Part shown: one piece after another, positions 63,130 to 64,000 of the stretch
Position numbering within the stretch: position 1 is the first letter of the stretch
Layout: the number at the start of each line of letters is the position of its first letter
From: Bacillus sp. FJAT-27264
GTDB taxonomy: Bacteria; Bacillota; Bacilli; Paenibacillales; Paenibacillaceae
Length of the DNA: 64,000 nt
Direction of reading: 5' to 3'
Assembly: GCF_001682855.1 (NCBI RefSeq)
Contig: NZ_MAQW01000012.1
Span: 682,001-746,000 of the forward strand
The notes under the pieces: generated by a model
Databases searched by the model: none
What the model saw: the letters and a program-made list of their open reading frames with translations, nothing else
Told to the model about the DNA's origin: nothing
Position numbers and translations under genes: made by a program

Positions 63130-63141
63130 ATTTACTTTGGG

Positions 63142-63177
63142 CGGACATTCTCTATTTTTGAGATATGTCCGTTTTTT
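63142..63177 (+). terminator. Terminator of the small two-gene unit
   Basis: CGGACAT (63142-63148) pairs with ATGTCCG (63165-63171), with CTC/GAG inside; six T follow. It starts 13 bases after the last stop. Confidence 0.9.
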
Positions 63178-63214
63178 ATAACAAAACGAACTTTTTACAT
63201 ATATTTTCTTATTT

Positions 63215-63238
63215 AAAAGAAAGGAGGTAAAACCTCCT
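63215..63238 (-). terminator. Terminator-like hairpin after the broken kinase
   Basis: GGAGGT (63223-63228) pairs with ACCTCC (63232-63237) around AAAA; on the minus strand TTTCTTTT follows. It overlaps the point where the kinase frame ends. Confidence 0.65.
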
Positions 63239-63848
63239 CACATTGAATAAATATCATTTTGTAAAGTGTTTTTATCATTTCTCCATCTTTCAGGTGCCAT
63301 ATACTTTATGTGTCCAATACCTTTGAAGGTTATTAATCTTGTATTTTCAGTAGCGACTTTCGCTAATCCAAAATCTGCGATTTTTAGTGTGCCATCATGT
63401 ATTCTGCTTTTATGTCTCTATGTACCAAAGTATTATTAATGTGCTTCATACCTTCTATAAGCTGAGAAAAAAACTCTTTAAGTATATCATTGTTAAAAAA
63501 TGCACCTTCTGCTTTCTGTTTGTCTAAACATCTTAATAAAGTCCCTTGATTTGCATATTCCATTATTAAATATGGGGGAAGATCTGGGTATTTATCCCCA
63601 TTATGTACAAACAGATATTTTATAGTATTCTTGTGCGAAATGTTCATAGCCAACTTACACTCGTTTACAAAGGTAAGATGTGCCTCTTGCGACTGAAAAT
63701 TCGTTGGGAGAGTTTTCAAAGCGAAAATGCTCTCGTCTGACTTCTTTATGATTTTATAAACAAATCCAAAGCTGCCGTTGCCTATCATCTCAGTGACTTC
63801 GTACTCTTCTTCAAGTTCATCAAAAACAGTGACTCCAGGTGCTATCAT
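63238..63848 (-). pseudogene. Ser/Thr protein kinase, frameshifted and truncated
   Basis: The start is ATG 63848 behind AGAGGGGGA. The first frame (154 residues to TAA 63384) has the glycine loop IGNGSFGFVYK, the FALKTL lysine and YLIMEYANQGTLLRCL, then VHRDIKAEYMMAH and stop. The expected continuation is in the next frame: IHDGTLKIADFGLAKVA, then GIGHIKYMAPERW and NDIYSM followed by TGA (63238-63240). About 10 bases appear deleted in the catalytic loop, removing the conserved asparagine of HRDxKxxN, and the C-terminal lobe is missing. Unlikely to be active. Confidence 0.8.
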
Positions 63849-63936
63849 CTAAATCCCCCTCTTGTCGATTATATTCTAATTATACAATATATTGAAGAAA
63901 AATGTATCTTCGAGGATTCTCAATGAAATAGACCTT

Positions 63937-64000
63937 TTATAAATTAATTTCTGTTCTAAAGTCACTCAATGCAATCTCTTTTACCTGCTCTATTACATCA
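63937..64000 (-). CDS. Unknown protein, C-terminal 20 residues only
   Basis: Minus-strand frame entering from the right edge and ending at TAA 63937-63939, reading DVIEQVKEIALSDFRTEINL. Amino acid use is that of a real protein end. It lies upstream of the kinase on the same strand and may have been its partner. Nothing more can be said. Confidence 0.45.
   Translation of the reverse strand, partial: DVIEQVKEIALSDFRTEINL

Noticed and set aside
1-64000. CRISPR arrays, rRNA genes, prophage structural genes, replication origin
   Set aside because: No regularly spaced identical repeats, no rRNA sequence, no phage structural genes and no DnaA-box cluster were noticed.

Overview
The window is a stretch of a Paenibacillus-like chromosome (Bacillota, Paenibacillaceae). 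This rests on a GerA-type spore germination gene, Bacillus-type housekeeping genes in B. subtilis-like order (rpsD, acsA/acuA and ccpA close together; ylbF-ylbG; rqcH beside a yloB-type Ca2+ ATPase), purine-rich Shine-Dalgarno sites, frequent TTG/GTG starts, an S-layer-anchored protein and moderate GC. No plasmid or prophage structural genes are seen. Species cannot be fixed from the sequence alone.

Layout. 1-9.8 kb: partial gerA-type gene, dapF, a P-type Ca2+ ATPase divergent from rqcH, a PHP phosphoesterase, a LysR regulator and a conserved unknown. 9.9-17.7 kb (minus strand): a CBS-GGDEF protein, ylbG-ylbF, an overlapping pair made of an XPB-like helicase and its repeat-rich partner, a CBS protein and an M20 amidohydrolase. 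17.9-27 kb: yugN-type gene and an FtsW/RodA/SpoVE gene, Asp23, a Ca2+/H+ antiporter, ylaN, an HPr-like protein without its active histidine, an M29 aminopeptidase, a lipoprotein and a GAF-GGDEF cyclase. 27-37 kb: rpsD with a structured leader, a class A PBP, acsA divergent from acuA around a perfect cre motif, mtnN, ccpA, a zinc-ribbon protein and a DJ-1/PfpI protein. 37.8-50 kb: ptsG-ptsI (overlapping, no ptsH between them), a CoA-binding protein, an unusual aroA, rhodanese, aroK, gndA, an MFS carrier and speA. 50-56.6 kb: small proteins, two secreted stalk-domain proteins, an MBL hydrolase, GNAT, a small lipoprotein between two dispersed repeats, and an M50 protease.

56.6-64 kb looks like accessory DNA: an IS630-type transposase remnant, a HupE/UreJ-type membrane protein, a 1305-residue S-layer phosphoesterase, tRNA-Val(GAC), a compact two-gene unit of tiny proteins with its own promoter-like site and terminator, a broken Ser/Thr kinase and the tail of one more gene. 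This last part is more AT-rich.

The genes form mostly short transcription units closed by clear hairpin terminators. Carbon control is a theme: CcpA, a cre site at acsA/acuA, a possible cre upstream of ccpA, PtsG/PtsI and an HPr-like protein keeping only the regulatory-serine region. The most novel-looking items are (i) a dispersed intergenic palindromic element present four times (R1-R4) with terminal inverted repeats and, in two copies, an internal hairpin; (ii) the two-gene unit at 62.79-63.18 kb, whose second gene appears to start with ATA; (iii) the His-less HPr-like protein; (iv) the divergent EPSP synthase.
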